Assembly: GCF_029894335.1 (NCBI RefSeq)
Contig: NZ_JARXZC010000012.1
Location: 1 to 64,000 of the forward strand
Direction of reading: 5' to 3'
Length of the DNA: 64,000 nucleotides
Source of the DNA: Kitasatospora sp. MAP5-34
Lineage (GTDB): Bacteria > Actinomycetota > Actinomycetes > Streptomycetales > Streptomycetaceae
Part shown: piece after piece, positions 37,937 through 46,946 of the stretch
How the letters are laid out: every line of letters starts with the position of its first letter
How positions within the stretch are numbered: position 1 is the first letter of the stretch
Notes under the pieces: generated by a model
What the model saw: only the letters and a program-made list of their open reading frames with translations
What the model was told of the DNA's origin: nothing
Database searches by the model: none
Position numbers and translations under genes: made by a program

Positions 37937-40900
37937 CTACCGCTTCGCCCCCGCGAGGTCGTCGAACATCGCGCCCAGGAACTCGCTGCACCACGCCAGC
38001 AGTTCACGCCCGACCAGCGGCTTGCCGCCGATCCGGCCGGTGCTCGGGCGGGGCACCAGCAGCTGGTGGGCCGCCGCCTTGACCTGGCTGCGCGGGTAGA
38101 GGCGGTTCAGCCGCAGCTCCTGCGACTCCCGCAGCTCGACCGGCCCGAAGCGGATGTTCGCCCCGGCGAGGGTGATGTCCGAGATGCCGCAGCGCCGGGC
38201 GTAGAGCCGCAGCGCGGCCACCATCAGCAGGTTCTCCACCGGGTCGGGCAGCTTGCCGTACCGGTCCTTCAGCTCCTCGCGGACATGGACGATGTCCTCC
38301 TCGGAGTTGACCGCCGCGATCGAGCGGTACGCCTGCAGGCGCAGCCGCTCGCCGGGGGCGTAGTCGTGCGGCACGTGGGCGTCCACGGGCAGCTCGATCT
38401 TCACCTCCAGCGGCTCCTCCTCCGGCTCCCGGCCGCCGCTCGCCAGCGAGTCGCGGAACTCGGCCACCGCCTCCCCGACCATCCGCATGTAGAGGTCGAA
38501 GCCGACGCCCGCGATGTGCCCGGACTGCTCGCCGCCGAGCAGGTTGCCGGCTCCGCGGATCTCCAGGTCCTTCATCGCCACGTACATACCCGCGCCCATC
38601 TCGGTGTGCTGGGCGATGGTCGCGAGCCGCTCGTGCGCCGTCTCGGTGAGCGGCTTCTCCGGCGGGTAGAGCATGTACGCGTACCCGCGCTCGCGGCCAC
38701 GCCCGACCCGCCCGCGCAGCTGGTGCAGCTGGGAGAGGCCGAAGGTGTCGCCGCGCTCGACGATCAGCGTGTTGGCGTTGGAGATGTCGATACCGGACTC
38801 GACGATCGTGGTGGAGACCAGCACGTCGAACTCCTTCTCCCAGAAGTCGACGACGACCTTCTCCAGCAGGCTCTCGCCCATCTGCCCGTGCGCGGTGGCG
38901 ATCCGGGCCTCAGGGACGAGGTCCTTCAGCCGGGCCGCCGCCTTGTCGATCGACTCGACCCGGTTGTGGATGTAGAAGACCTGGCCCTCGCGCAGCAGTT
39001 CGCGCCGGATCGCCGCCGAGATCTGCTTCTCGTCGTACGGGCCGACGAAGGTCAGCACCGGGTGCCGCTCCTCCGGCGGGGTGGTGATGGTGGACATCTC
39101 GCGGATGCCGGTGACGGCCATCTCCAGGGTGCGCGGGATCGGCGTGGCCGACATGGTCAGCACGTCGACGTTGGCGCGCAGCTTCTTCAGCTGCTCCTTG
39201 TGCTCGACGCCGAAGCGCTGCTCCTCGTCGACGATGACCAGACCGAGGTCCTTGAACCTGGTGTCGGAGGAGAACAGCCGGTGGGTGCCGATGACGACGT
39301 CCACCGAGCCCTCGGTCAGCCCCTCCAGGACGGCCTTCGCCTCGCTGTCGCTCTGGAAGCGCGACAGCGCCTTCACCACCACGGGGAAGTTGGCGTACCG
39401 CTCGGCGAAGGTCGAGAAGTGCTGCTGGACGAGCAGCGTGGTCGGCACCAGGACGGCCACCTGCTTGCCGTCCTGGACGGCCTTGAAGGCGGCCCGGACC
39501 GCGATCTCGGTCTTGCCGTAGCCGACGTCACCGCAGATCAGGCGGTCCATCGGGACGGACTTCTCCATGTCCGACTTGACCTCGGCGATGGTGGTCAGCT
39601 GGTCGGGCGTCTCCGCGTACGGGAAGGCGTCCTCCAGCTCGCGCTGCCACGGGGTGTCCGGGCCGAAGGTGTGGCCGGGGGCCGCCATCCGGGCCGAGTA
39701 GAGCTTGATCAGGTCGCCGGCGATCTCGCGGACGGCCTTCTTGGCCTTCTGCTTGGTCTTCGCCCAGTCCGCGCCGCCGAGCCGGTGCAGGGTCGGGGAC
39801 TCGCCGCCGACGTACTTGGTGACCTGGTCGAGCTGGTCGGTCGGCACGAACAGCCGGTCGCCGGGGTGGCCCTTCTTGGCGGGGGCGTACTCCAGCACCA
39901 GGTACTCGCGGGTCGCGCCCTGGACGGTGCGCTGCACCATCTCGACGTACTTGCCGACGCCGTGCGCCTCGTGGACGACGTAGTCGCCGGCCTTGAGCGC
40001 CAGCGGGTCGATGGCGTTGCGGCGGCGGGACGGCATCCGGCGCATGTCCTTGGTGGAGGACTTCTGCCCGGAGAGATCGGTCTCGGTGATGACGGTGAGC
40101 TTGAGCGCCTCGTCCACGAAGCCGTGCTCGATCGAGCCGGTCGCGACGTAGACCACGTCCCGGGTGGGCGCCTCGGTGAGGTCGGCCACCAGCCGGGCCG
40201 GGATGCCCTCGTTGCCAAGCACCTCGGCCAGCCGGGTGGCAGGTCCGTGGCCCTCCGTCACCATGACGACCCGCCAGTCGGCGGCGAGACGCTCCTTGGC
40301 GTCGGCGATGGCGCGGGTGGTGTCACCCCGGTACGCCTCGACGGCGTGCATGCCGAGCGTCAGCGTGTTGGCGTCGAACTCCAGCACCTCGCTGATGCTG
40401 GAGTCACTGGTCGCGAACGGGCTGACGGACCACCAGGGCAGCCCGATCCCGGCGGCGTGCTCGCGCACGTCGGCGAGCGACCAGAGCGAGGCAGCCGAGA
40501 CGTCGATCATCTCCAGGTCGATCGGCCGGTCCCCGCCCGAGGCGGCGGCCGCCCAGGACGCGTGCAGGAACTCCTGACTGGTGGCGACCAGATCGGCGGC
40601 CCGGGTGCGGACCCGCTCGGGGTCGCAGACCACGGCGATGCAGCCGGCCGGGAGGACGTCGAGCAGCAGTTCCATGTCGTCCACCAGGACGGGCGCCAGC
40701 GACTCCATGCCCTCGACCGCGATGCCCTGGGCGATCTTGTCGAGGATCTCCCCGAGTTCGGGGTGCCGGACGGCCAGCTCGGCGGCCTTCGCCCGGACCT
40801 CGTCGGTGAGCAGCAGTTCACGGCAGGGCGGCGCCCAGACACCGTGCTCGGCGATCTCCAGCGACCGCTGGTCGGCGACCTTGAAGTACCGGATCTCCTC

Positions 40901-41551
40901 GACCTCGTCGCCCCAGAACTCCACCCGCAGCGGGTGCTCCTCGGTCGGCGGGAAGACGTCCAGGATGCCGCCGCGGACGGCGAACTCGCCGCGCTTCTCG
41001 ACCAGTTCCACCCGGGCGTAGGCGGCGGCCGCGAGCCGGCGGGCCACGTCGTCCAGGTCATGCTGCTCACCGCGCTGCAGCGCGACCGGCACCAGCTCCG
41101 CGAGCCCCTTGACCTGCGGCTGCAGGACGGAACGGACGGGCGCCACGATCACCTGGACCGGCCCGGCCTGCGGGTCGTCGGCGCTCGGGTGGGCGATCCG
41201 CCGCAGCACCGCCAGCCGACGGCCGACGGTGTCCGAACGCGGGGAGAGCCGCTCGTGCGGCAGCGTCTCCCAGGCGGGGAACTCGGCCACCGCGTCGGGC
41301 GGCAGCAGCGAGCGGAGCGAGGCCGCGAGGTCCTCGGCCTCCCGGCCGGTCGCGGTGACGGCGAGGACCGGCCGGCCCTGCTCACCGCCACCCCGGGCGA
41401 GCGAGCGGGCCAGCGCGGCGAGCGCGAACGGGCGGGCGGCGGACGGGCCGACCAGGTCGAGATGCTGCCTCCGTCCGGCAGCCGCCGCCTCGATCGCCTC
41501 GGCGAGGGCGGCATCCCGTACGACGACATCGAGCAGTCCGGACAGGCTCAT
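37937..41551 (-). CDS. mfd: Transcription-repair coupling factor
   Basis: 1204 residues. An N-terminal UvrB-homology region (about 1-340), the RNA-polymerase interaction domain (about 490-580), a RecG-like translocase with Walker A GDVGYGKTE near residue 675 and DEEQ near 775, then RGAGNLLGGEQSG and the C-terminal TRCF domain. It removes stalled RNA polymerase and recruits UvrA. The start ATG at 41551 begins the MSLSGLLDVVV region. The SD is weak (GAAGAGAC). Downstream is the bidirectional hairpin. Confidence 0.95.
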   Translation of the reverse strand: MSLSGLLDVVVRDAALAEAIEAAAAGRRQHLDLVGPSAARPFALAALARSLARGGGEQGRPVLAVTATGREAEDLAASLRSLLPPDAVAEFPAWETLPHERLSPRSDTVGRRLAVLRRIAHPSADDPQAGPVQVIVAPVRSVLQPQVKGLAELVPVALQRGEQHDLDDVARRLAAAAYARVELVEKRGEFAVRGGILDVFPPTEEHPLRVEFWGDEVEEIRYFKVADQRSLEIAEHGVWAPPCRELLLTDEVRAKAAELAVRHPELGEILDKIAQGIAVEGMESLAPVLVDDMELLLDVLPAGCIAVVCDPERVRTRAADLVATSQEFLHASWAAAASGGDRPIDLEMIDVSAASLWSLADVREHAAGIGLPWWSVSPFATSDSSISEVLEFDANTLTLGMHAVEAYRGDTTRAIADAKERLAADWRVVMVTEGHGPATRLAEVLGNEGIPARLVADLTEAPTRDVVYVATGSIEHGFVDEALKLTVITETDLSGQKSSTKDMRRMPSRRRNAIDPLALKAGDYVVHEAHGVGKYVEMVQRTVQGATREYLVLEYAPAKKGHPGDRLFVPTDQLDQVTKYVGGESPTLHRLGGADWAKTKQKAKKAVREIAGDLIKLYSARMAAPGHTFGPDTPWQRELEDAFPYAETPDQLTTIAEVKSDMEKSVPMDRLICGDVGYGKTEIAVRAAFKAVQDGKQVAVLVPTTLLVQQHFSTFAERYANFPVVVKALSRFQSDSEAKAVLEGLTEGSVDVVIGTHRLFSSDTRFKDLGLVIVDEEQRFGVEHKEQLKKLRANVDVLTMSATPIPRTLEMAVTGIREMSTITTPPEERHPVLTFVGPYDEKQISAAIRRELLREGQVFYIHNRVESIDKAAARLKDLVPEARIATAHGQMGESLLEKVVVDFWEKEFDVLVSTTIVESGIDISNANTLIVERGDTFGLSQLHQLRGRVGRGRERGYAYMLYPPEKPLTETAHERLATIAQHTEMGAGMYVAMKDLEIRGAGNLLGGEQSGHIAGVGFDLYMRMVGEAVAEFRDSLASGGREPEEEPLEVKIELPVDAHVPHDYAPGERLRLQAYRSIAAVNSEEDIVHVREELKDRYGKLPDPVENLLMVAALRLYARRCGISDITLAGANIRFGPVELRESQELRLNRLYPRSQVKAAAHQLLVPRPSTGRIGGKPLVGRELLAWCSEFLGAMFDDLAGAKR

Positions 41552-42179
41552 CGAGTCTCTTCTTCGTCCCGTGGCTGGTGTCCCCCGGCGCACGGTGGAA
41601 CCGGCCAGGGCAACGCGAACGGCCCGGCACGCGTTGCGCCCGGGGGCCTCCAGCCTACGCCGGACCACCGACACGCACACGGACAGCGGCGCCGACGGAC
41701 CGGCAGGCGTGGTGCGCGAACCGCGCCTGCTCCGCCGAGATCTCCGCCGGCTCTGTTTATGTGCACGTCAAAGCCGGTGTGCCGACCGGAACCCGAGGTA
41801 AGTGGCCCGAAGCGCAGATCACATGAAGTGGACACACTCCTGTCACTGTCCGTCCATGGTCGGCGCGCAGGATGGTGTTCGTGCCCGCCGCACCCAACCG
41901 TGGGGGATGGCTGCAGCGGTGCCGGCACATCCCGATGGGGGTCGGGATCGTGCGAGGCCGGGCGGCCCTGGGTGGGGGCGCCTGTGCCCAGTCGCCGGGA
42001 GTCGTGGCGTCCCTCAACAGAGGGCGCCACGAGTCCTGGCCTCAGACCGACCGGATCCAGTGACACAGGTCACGCGGACGTGCTCCCGAAGCAGTGGCTG
42101 CGGCCCGGCCGCCGGACTACTGTCCGAACAGGCACGGCACCACCACCCCCACCCACGCCGCGCGGATTGGAACGCCAGC
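41552..42179. other. Intergenic region upstream of mfd and the lipoprotein gene
   Basis: About 630 bases between divergent genes. I see no convincing gene; open frames on both strands are Arg/Pro-rich. A lower-GC patch near 41750-41850 probably holds promoters. Confidence 0.45.
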
Positions 42180-43097
42180 GTGGATGCCCACGGCCGCCGA
42201 AACCGACTGGCGGGCCTACTGCTCGCCGTCCTGCTCCCGGCCCTCGCCACCGGTTGCGCCACCGGCGGGCCCGGCCGGCCCGACGGACAGACCTCTGCCG
42301 AGCCGACCCCGCCTGCGGTGACCAGCACCCCGCCGGCTCCCGACTCCGGCAGCGCCGCGATGAACGGGCTCCCGCTCGCCGCCTACCAGCCCGGCGACCA
42401 GGACATCCAGCAGGCCGGCCAGTCCCAGACCACCCTGGTGGTCTCCTGCATGCACAAGGCCGGATTCGCCACCTTCAGCGCGGACGACTACCCGCGCGCC
42501 ACCCCGCCCGACAATACGAGCACCCTCCCGGCCGGTGCCTGGGGCTACCTCGGCGCCCAGGCCGCCGCCACCCAGGGCTTCCACCCGCCCGCGCAGTCAC
42601 CGGTTCAGTCGCCGGTGCCGGGTACCCCGCCCGTCGCACCGGACGAGTCCGAGGCGTACGTGACCGCCCGGGTGGACTGCGACCGACAGGTCGCCGACCA
42701 GCTCAAGCCGGTCGACCAGTCCGGCACGGACCTGGTCAACCGCCTGTCCGCCGAGTCCCTCCAGGAGGCCGACCAGGACAGCCGGGTCACCACCGCCACC
42801 TCGACCTGGGCCGCCTGTATGACGAAGGCCGGGTACCCCACCGCCAACCCGGACACCCTGGCCCAGCACTACCGGAGCATCGGCGGCCCGCCCTCCACGA
42901 CGGAACTCGCCACCGCCCGGACCGACGCCGACTGCACCGCCCGGAGCGGACTGGCCGGGGTCTACTTCGCCGTGCTCACGGGCTACCAGCGGCAGCAGAT
43001 CACGCAGAACGCGACCGCCCTGACGGCCCATCAGCAGGTGCTCAAGGACCAGCGCCAGCGGCTCGCGAAGCTGCTCAGCAGCTCCGCAGCGGGGTAG
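42180..43097 (+). CDS. Putative secreted lipoprotein of unknown function
   Basis: 305 residues from a GTG at 42180. Lipobox LATGC (mature Cys near residue 23), a Pro/Thr/Ser-rich spacer (about 30-60), then a long region with four Cys residues and repeated QTTLVVSCMHKAGFATF / TSTWAACMTKAGYPTAN segments. These two segments look like an internal duplication. The SD is weak, and an alternative start further upstream cannot be excluded. I recognise no enzyme motif. Confidence 0.7.
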   Translation: MDAHGRRNRLAGLLLAVLLPALATGCATGGPGRPDGQTSAEPTPPAVTSTPPAPDSGSAAMNGLPLAAYQPGDQDIQQAGQSQTTLVVSCMHKAGFATFSADDYPRATPPDNTSTLPAGAWGYLGAQAAATQGFHPPAQSPVQSPVPGTPPVAPDESEAYVTARVDCDRQVADQLKPVDQSGTDLVNRLSAESLQEADQDSRVTTATSTWAACMTKAGYPTANPDTLAQHYRSIGGPPSTTELATARTDADCTARSGLAGVYFAVLTGYQRQQITQNATALTAHQQVLKDQRQRLAKLLSSSAAG

Positions 43098-43115
43098 CCG
43101 GCCGGGCGCCCTGCG

Positions 43116-44354
43116 TCAGCGACGGCGGCGGACCACGGGGTTCGGGTGGGTCTCGTACTCGGAGCCGTCGTCGACGATCACGATCTTCGGGATGATCCTG
43201 GTCTCGATGTCCGGGGGAAGCGCCGACGTCTGGGCCGGAGCGGGCGGCGGGGTGACCGGCCGCGGCGGAAGCTTCGGAAGCACCGTGGTCAGCGCCTCGG
43301 CGGGCTCAGCTTCAACCGGCGCAACCAGTACGACCGGCGCGACCTCGGCCGGTGCAACAGGCGCGGCAGCCGCAACCGGTGCGACCGGTGCAGCAGGCGC
43401 GACCGGTGCAGCAGGCGCGACCGGTGCAGCAGGCGCGGCGGGTGCTGCGGGTGCAGCCGGCGCAGCGGGCTCGATCGCGCCGACCGCCGCGCCGGTGAGG
43501 GCGGCCAGGGTCTGCTTGATGTGGTCCAGGTGCTGCTGCACCTGCTCCTGCCGGACGGCGAACTCGCGCTGCTCGGCCTCGCTCGCGACGCGGATCTTGT
43601 CCGCCGCCCGCCGGGCCTGCTCGACCAGCTGGTCGGCCCTGGCCTGGGCCTCGGCGTCCGCCTGCTTGATCTGCGCGAGGACCGTCTCGCGGTGCTGCTC
43701 GGCCTCCTTGAGCCTGCGCTCGGCCGTGGCCGCGATCTCGGTGTCCTCGGCGTCGGCCCGGGCCTCCTCGGCGGCGAAGGTCTCGTCGGCGTTCCGGCGC
43801 AGCTCCGCGAGCTTGGCCTCGGCGCGCTCCTCGGCCTCGGCCGCGCCGACCCGGATCTTCGCGGCGTCCGCCGTCGCCGTGTCCCGGATGGTGCGGGCGT
43901 CGCTGTCGGCCTCGGCCCGGAGCTTCTCGGCCTCGGCCCGGGTGCGCTCCTCCGTCCGGCGGGCGGCCTGGTCGGCCTCTCCACGCGTGGTGGCGGCGTA
44001 CTCCTTAGTCGTCGCGGTGAGGGCCTGGCCCGCGTCGTACGCGTTGTCGCGCGCGTCCTCGGCCGCCCGCTCGGCCTTCTCCCGGACGGCCAGCGCCTCG
44101 GAGTCGGCGATCTTCATCAGCTGAGCGGCCTGCTCGCTGAGCACCTCGTAGTCGGGTTCAGGGGCGTCGGCCGCGGCCTGGCGGACGTCGGCGAGCCGGA
44201 TCTCCATCTCGCGCAAGCCCGCGCCGAGCACGCTGAGCCGCTCCCAGGCACGATCCCGCTCGGCGGTCAGGGCGGCGAGCGCCTGGTCGACCTGCTCGGG
44301 CGCGTAGCCCCGGCGGGCAGCCGTGAAGCCGTACACAGCGGCGGCGTCACTCAT
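43116..44354 (-). CDS. Coiled-coil protein (DivIVA/Scy/FilP-like)
   Basis: 412 residues. A short N-terminal YGFTAARRGYAPEQVDQAL segment like DivIVA, then a long heptad-rich coiled coil (about 25-285) and a Pro/Ala/Val tail with repeated PAAPVA units. At the DNA level 18-bp tandem units GCGACCGGTGCAGCAGGC lie at 43381-43434. The C-terminus is basic (VVRRRR). Such proteins act in polar growth or the cytoskeleton. The ATG at 44354 has GGAGAAGG upstream. Confidence 0.82.
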   Translation of the reverse strand: MSDAAAVYGFTAARRGYAPEQVDQALAALTAERDRAWERLSVLGAGLREMEIRLADVRQAAADAPEPDYEVLSEQAAQLMKIADSEALAVREKAERAAEDARDNAYDAGQALTATTKEYAATTRGEADQAARRTEERTRAEAEKLRAEADSDARTIRDTATADAAKIRVGAAEAEERAEAKLAELRRNADETFAAEEARADAEDTEIAATAERRLKEAEQHRETVLAQIKQADAEAQARADQLVEQARRAADKIRVASEAEQREFAVRQEQVQQHLDHIKQTLAALTGAAVGAIEPAAPAAPAAPAAPAAPVAPAAPVAPAAPVAPVAAAAPVAPAEVAPVVLVAPVEAEPAEALTTVLPKLPPRPVTPPPAPAQTSALPPDIETRIIPKIVIVDDGSEYETHPNPVVRRRR

Positions 44355-44671
44355 GAACCTTCTCCTTGGCTTCGGGATCGACGGGGTCATCGACATCGAC
44401 AGGGTCATCGACTGCGGTCATCGACTGGGTCGCGGGCTTTTAGAGCCGGTCATTATCTTGTCCCATTTTGCGCAGATACCTCGAAAAGACGAGCTGATCT
44501 CCTCACAAGGCGCGTCGATCCACCGTTCGGAACAGCCGACAGGCCCACCCCCGGCGCCGCCGACCTCAGTCGTACGACGCCGGGAACGGGCCCGGAGGTT
44601 TCGGTGACCCGCCTCACGCGGTCACCGGGAGACTTGGACCGACCGGCAATTGGGGGGCGGCCTTAACCGCG
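44355..44671. other. 5' region of the coiled-coil gene and 3' flank of the deaminase gene
   Basis: No gene seen. GGTCATCGAC occurs three times between about 44390 and 44430, so the leader of the coiled-coil gene carries direct repeats. The rest, to 44671, is lower-GC and then GC-rich. Confidence 0.4.
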
Positions 44672-46888
44672 TCACATCACGCCGTCCCAGAACTGCTCCA
44701 GCAGCACCGCCCACCAGGTCTCCGGTGTCTGCAGGGCCGCCGGGTCGACGGCCGCCAGCTGGGCCTGGAAGTCGGTGGTCCAGCGTCCGGCCTGGTCCGG
44801 CGTCAGCCCGTACCGCAGCGGCCACATCCGGCCGAGGACGGCGAGGCTGCGGACGAACTCCGGCACACCGGTGTTGACGAAGCGCGGGGGCTCGCCGCCG
44901 CCCTCGAGGTCCACCGCGACCACTGCGGCCGTGCCGTACTGCACGCAGAGCTGACGGCCGTAGTCGTTGCCGAGCACCAGGAAGCCGCCGAAGTCCGGGC
45001 CCTGCGGCAGGCCGCGTTCGGCCGCCAGCTCGGCCAGGGTCGGGATCGGGCGGCCCTCCTGGGCCTGGGCCCAGAAGAACGGCGCGAAGTCGCGCGGCAG
45101 CCCGGCCCACACCAGGGTCTGCGCCACCGCCTCGGGTACGCCCTGCCGGGAGACCGCGCGCTGCTCGAAGCGGAACACGCCGGGGCCGAAGACCTGTCCC
45201 AGCTCGGCCGCCAGCTGCTGCGGCGCGACCGGCGGCAGCATCGGGACGGTACCGGGCGCGGGCAGCGGCACCCGGACCGGGCGCGGGCGCTGCGGGGCGG
45301 CGGCCAGCTGGTGCAGCTGGTCGAGGTGGTCGAGCAGCAGCGCCATGCCCGACTGCCGGGCCTGCTGGTCCCGCCCGTAGGGGGCGGTGTGGCTGAGCCG
45401 GACGTTCGGCCAGGCGGCCCGGACCATCCGGGCGCAGTAGCCGCCGGGCAGCTCGCAGCACTCCAGGTCGGTGTGCAGCTCCAGCACCTGGTCCGGCGGG
45501 ACGTTCAGGCGGCGCAGGTCCTGAAGGGCCTTCCACTCCGGGTGCGGGGTGCCGGGCTCACTGCGGTGGATCAGCTTCTGCTCCGAGCCGTCGGGCCCCC
45601 GGTAGCTCACCACCGCGACACTGCCCGGCCCGATCGAGGGCACGCCGGACGGCGGCACCGCGACCGGCGGCATCGGCGCCATCGGCGGCGGTCCGGCCGG
45701 TACGACGGGCGCGGGCGCACCCGCCGAGGCGACACCCGGGTAGCCGTACCCGACCGGCGCCGGCCCCGGCGTCGCGTACGCACCCGGCTGGAACGCACCG
45801 GGCTGGAACCCACCGGGCGGGGGCGGCGGCGGGAACGCCGGCTGACCGGGCCCGGGCTGGGGCTGGGGCTGGGGGTACTCGACGGCCGTCGCGAGCTGGG
45901 TCGCCTCGTACGAGATCCCGGCGGCAGCGGGGGCAGCGGGCTGAGCCCCGCCGAGCAGCGACGCAGGCGGGGGCGGGGGTGCGCCCGGGCCGGAACGACC
46001 GGCCGCGCCATCGGCGTGGTGACCGCCCGAGGCGGGCCGCAGCTCCGCCGGCGGCGGTGGCGGCGGCGCACTCGGCCCGCGTCCGGCGTGCCCCGGGCCC
46101 GGGGCACCGGGCAGCCCCATCAAGCCCGGCGAACCGTCGGACGCGAGCATCGTCGGGGCGTGCTCGATCGCCGGAGCCTGCTCGGGGGCCGGAGCGGGAG
46201 CCTGGGCAGGCACCGGCGCGGCCGGGGCAGCGGCCGGGGCGGCCTCCGGGAACGACTGCGCGGGCGTCGGCAGCGGGAACGGCGGCGGGGTGGAGTCCGG
46301 CGGCGGGGCGAGCATGGTCGGCGCCTGGCCGGCCGGGCGCTCGGACGCGGGTGGCGTGCTGAGCCGCACCGGCGGCGCGTACGCCTCCTCCGCCGGCTCC
46401 GCGACCGCTGCGACCGCTGCGACCGGCGCAGCCACCGCCGCTGCCACCGGATCCACCGCGACGGGTGCCTCCGGTGCGGGCCCGTCGAGCCTGGCGGCCT
46501 CCGCCGCGATCGCGGCCGCTCCCGCCTCCTGGACCCACTTCGGCGGGGTGAGGTGGAACGAGGTCGCCTCGACGGCGGACGGGACGGGCTTCGCTGCCCC
46601 GGCCGGGTTGGGTACCGAAGGGGTGCCGTAGGTCTCCTCGTACCGCCGGACCACCTCGTTGACGGGCAGCGGCGGCCAGAGCGTGCTGGCGCCGCTGTCG
46701 CGGGCGATCACCAGCCGGGGGCCGCCACCGGTGGCACCCTCGGCGGGCTGGCCCTCGCCCGGCTCCAGGGCCCAGCAGACGAAGCCCAGGTCGAATTCAC
46801 GTACCCGCACGGTCTGCACCCGCGAGCGCGGTACCCCCGCGTTGATCCAGTCCTCGGCAAGCTCCTGCGCCTGCGCGTACGTCACCAC
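44672..46888 (-). CDS. YrhB-immunity / deaminase-like / SUKH-4 multidomain protein
   Basis: 738 residues. Residues 1-90 match the Imm-YrhB (immunity protein 35) type: VTYAQAQELAEDWINAG, then EFDLGFVCWAL and PRLVIARDSG. A Pro/Ala/Gln-rich linker (about 95-420) follows. Residues 420-560 match the nucleic-acid/nucleotide deaminase family with H449-P-E451 and C478-ELPGGY-C485. The last 150 residues look like SUKH-4 (VFGPGVFRFEQRAVSRQGV, then GNDYGRQLCVQYG). The proteins with these domains are intracellular toxin-immunity pieces. No signal peptide. The catalytic Cys/His set appears complete. The WHH-SUKH gene lies 58 bases upstream. Confidence 0.8.
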   Translation of the reverse strand: MVTYAQAQELAEDWINAGVPRSRVQTVRVREFDLGFVCWALEPGEGQPAEGATGGGPRLVIARDSGASTLWPPLPVNEVVRRYEETYGTPSVPNPAGAAKPVPSAVEATSFHLTPPKWVQEAGAAAIAAEAARLDGPAPEAPVAVDPVAAAVAAPVAAVAAVAEPAEEAYAPPVRLSTPPASERPAGQAPTMLAPPPDSTPPPFPLPTPAQSFPEAAPAAAPAAPVPAQAPAPAPEQAPAIEHAPTMLASDGSPGLMGLPGAPGPGHAGRGPSAPPPPPPAELRPASGGHHADGAAGRSGPGAPPPPPASLLGGAQPAAPAAAGISYEATQLATAVEYPQPQPQPGPGQPAFPPPPPPGGFQPGAFQPGAYATPGPAPVGYGYPGVASAGAPAPVVPAGPPPMAPMPPVAVPPSGVPSIGPGSVAVVSYRGPDGSEQKLIHRSEPGTPHPEWKALQDLRRLNVPPDQVLELHTDLECCELPGGYCARMVRAAWPNVRLSHTAPYGRDQQARQSGMALLLDHLDQLHQLAAAPQRPRPVRVPLPAPGTVPMLPPVAPQQLAAELGQVFGPGVFRFEQRAVSRQGVPEAVAQTLVWAGLPRDFAPFFWAQAQEGRPIPTLAELAAERGLPQGPDFGGFLVLGNDYGRQLCVQYGTAAVVAVDLEGGGEPPRFVNTGVPEFVRSLAVLGRMWPLRYGLTPDQAGRWTTDFQAQLAAVDPAALQTPETWWAVLLEQFWDGVM

Positions 46889-46946
46889 GCCCGGTCCACC
46901 CCATTCTCCATACGACCCCGCGTCCGACCACGCGTCCGACCACGCA

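Noticed and set aside
37913-43195. Very long open frame (about 1,760 codons) across mfd and neighbours on the plus strand
   Set aside because: It overlaps mfd antisense and has low-complexity composition. Mfd is clearly the real gene.
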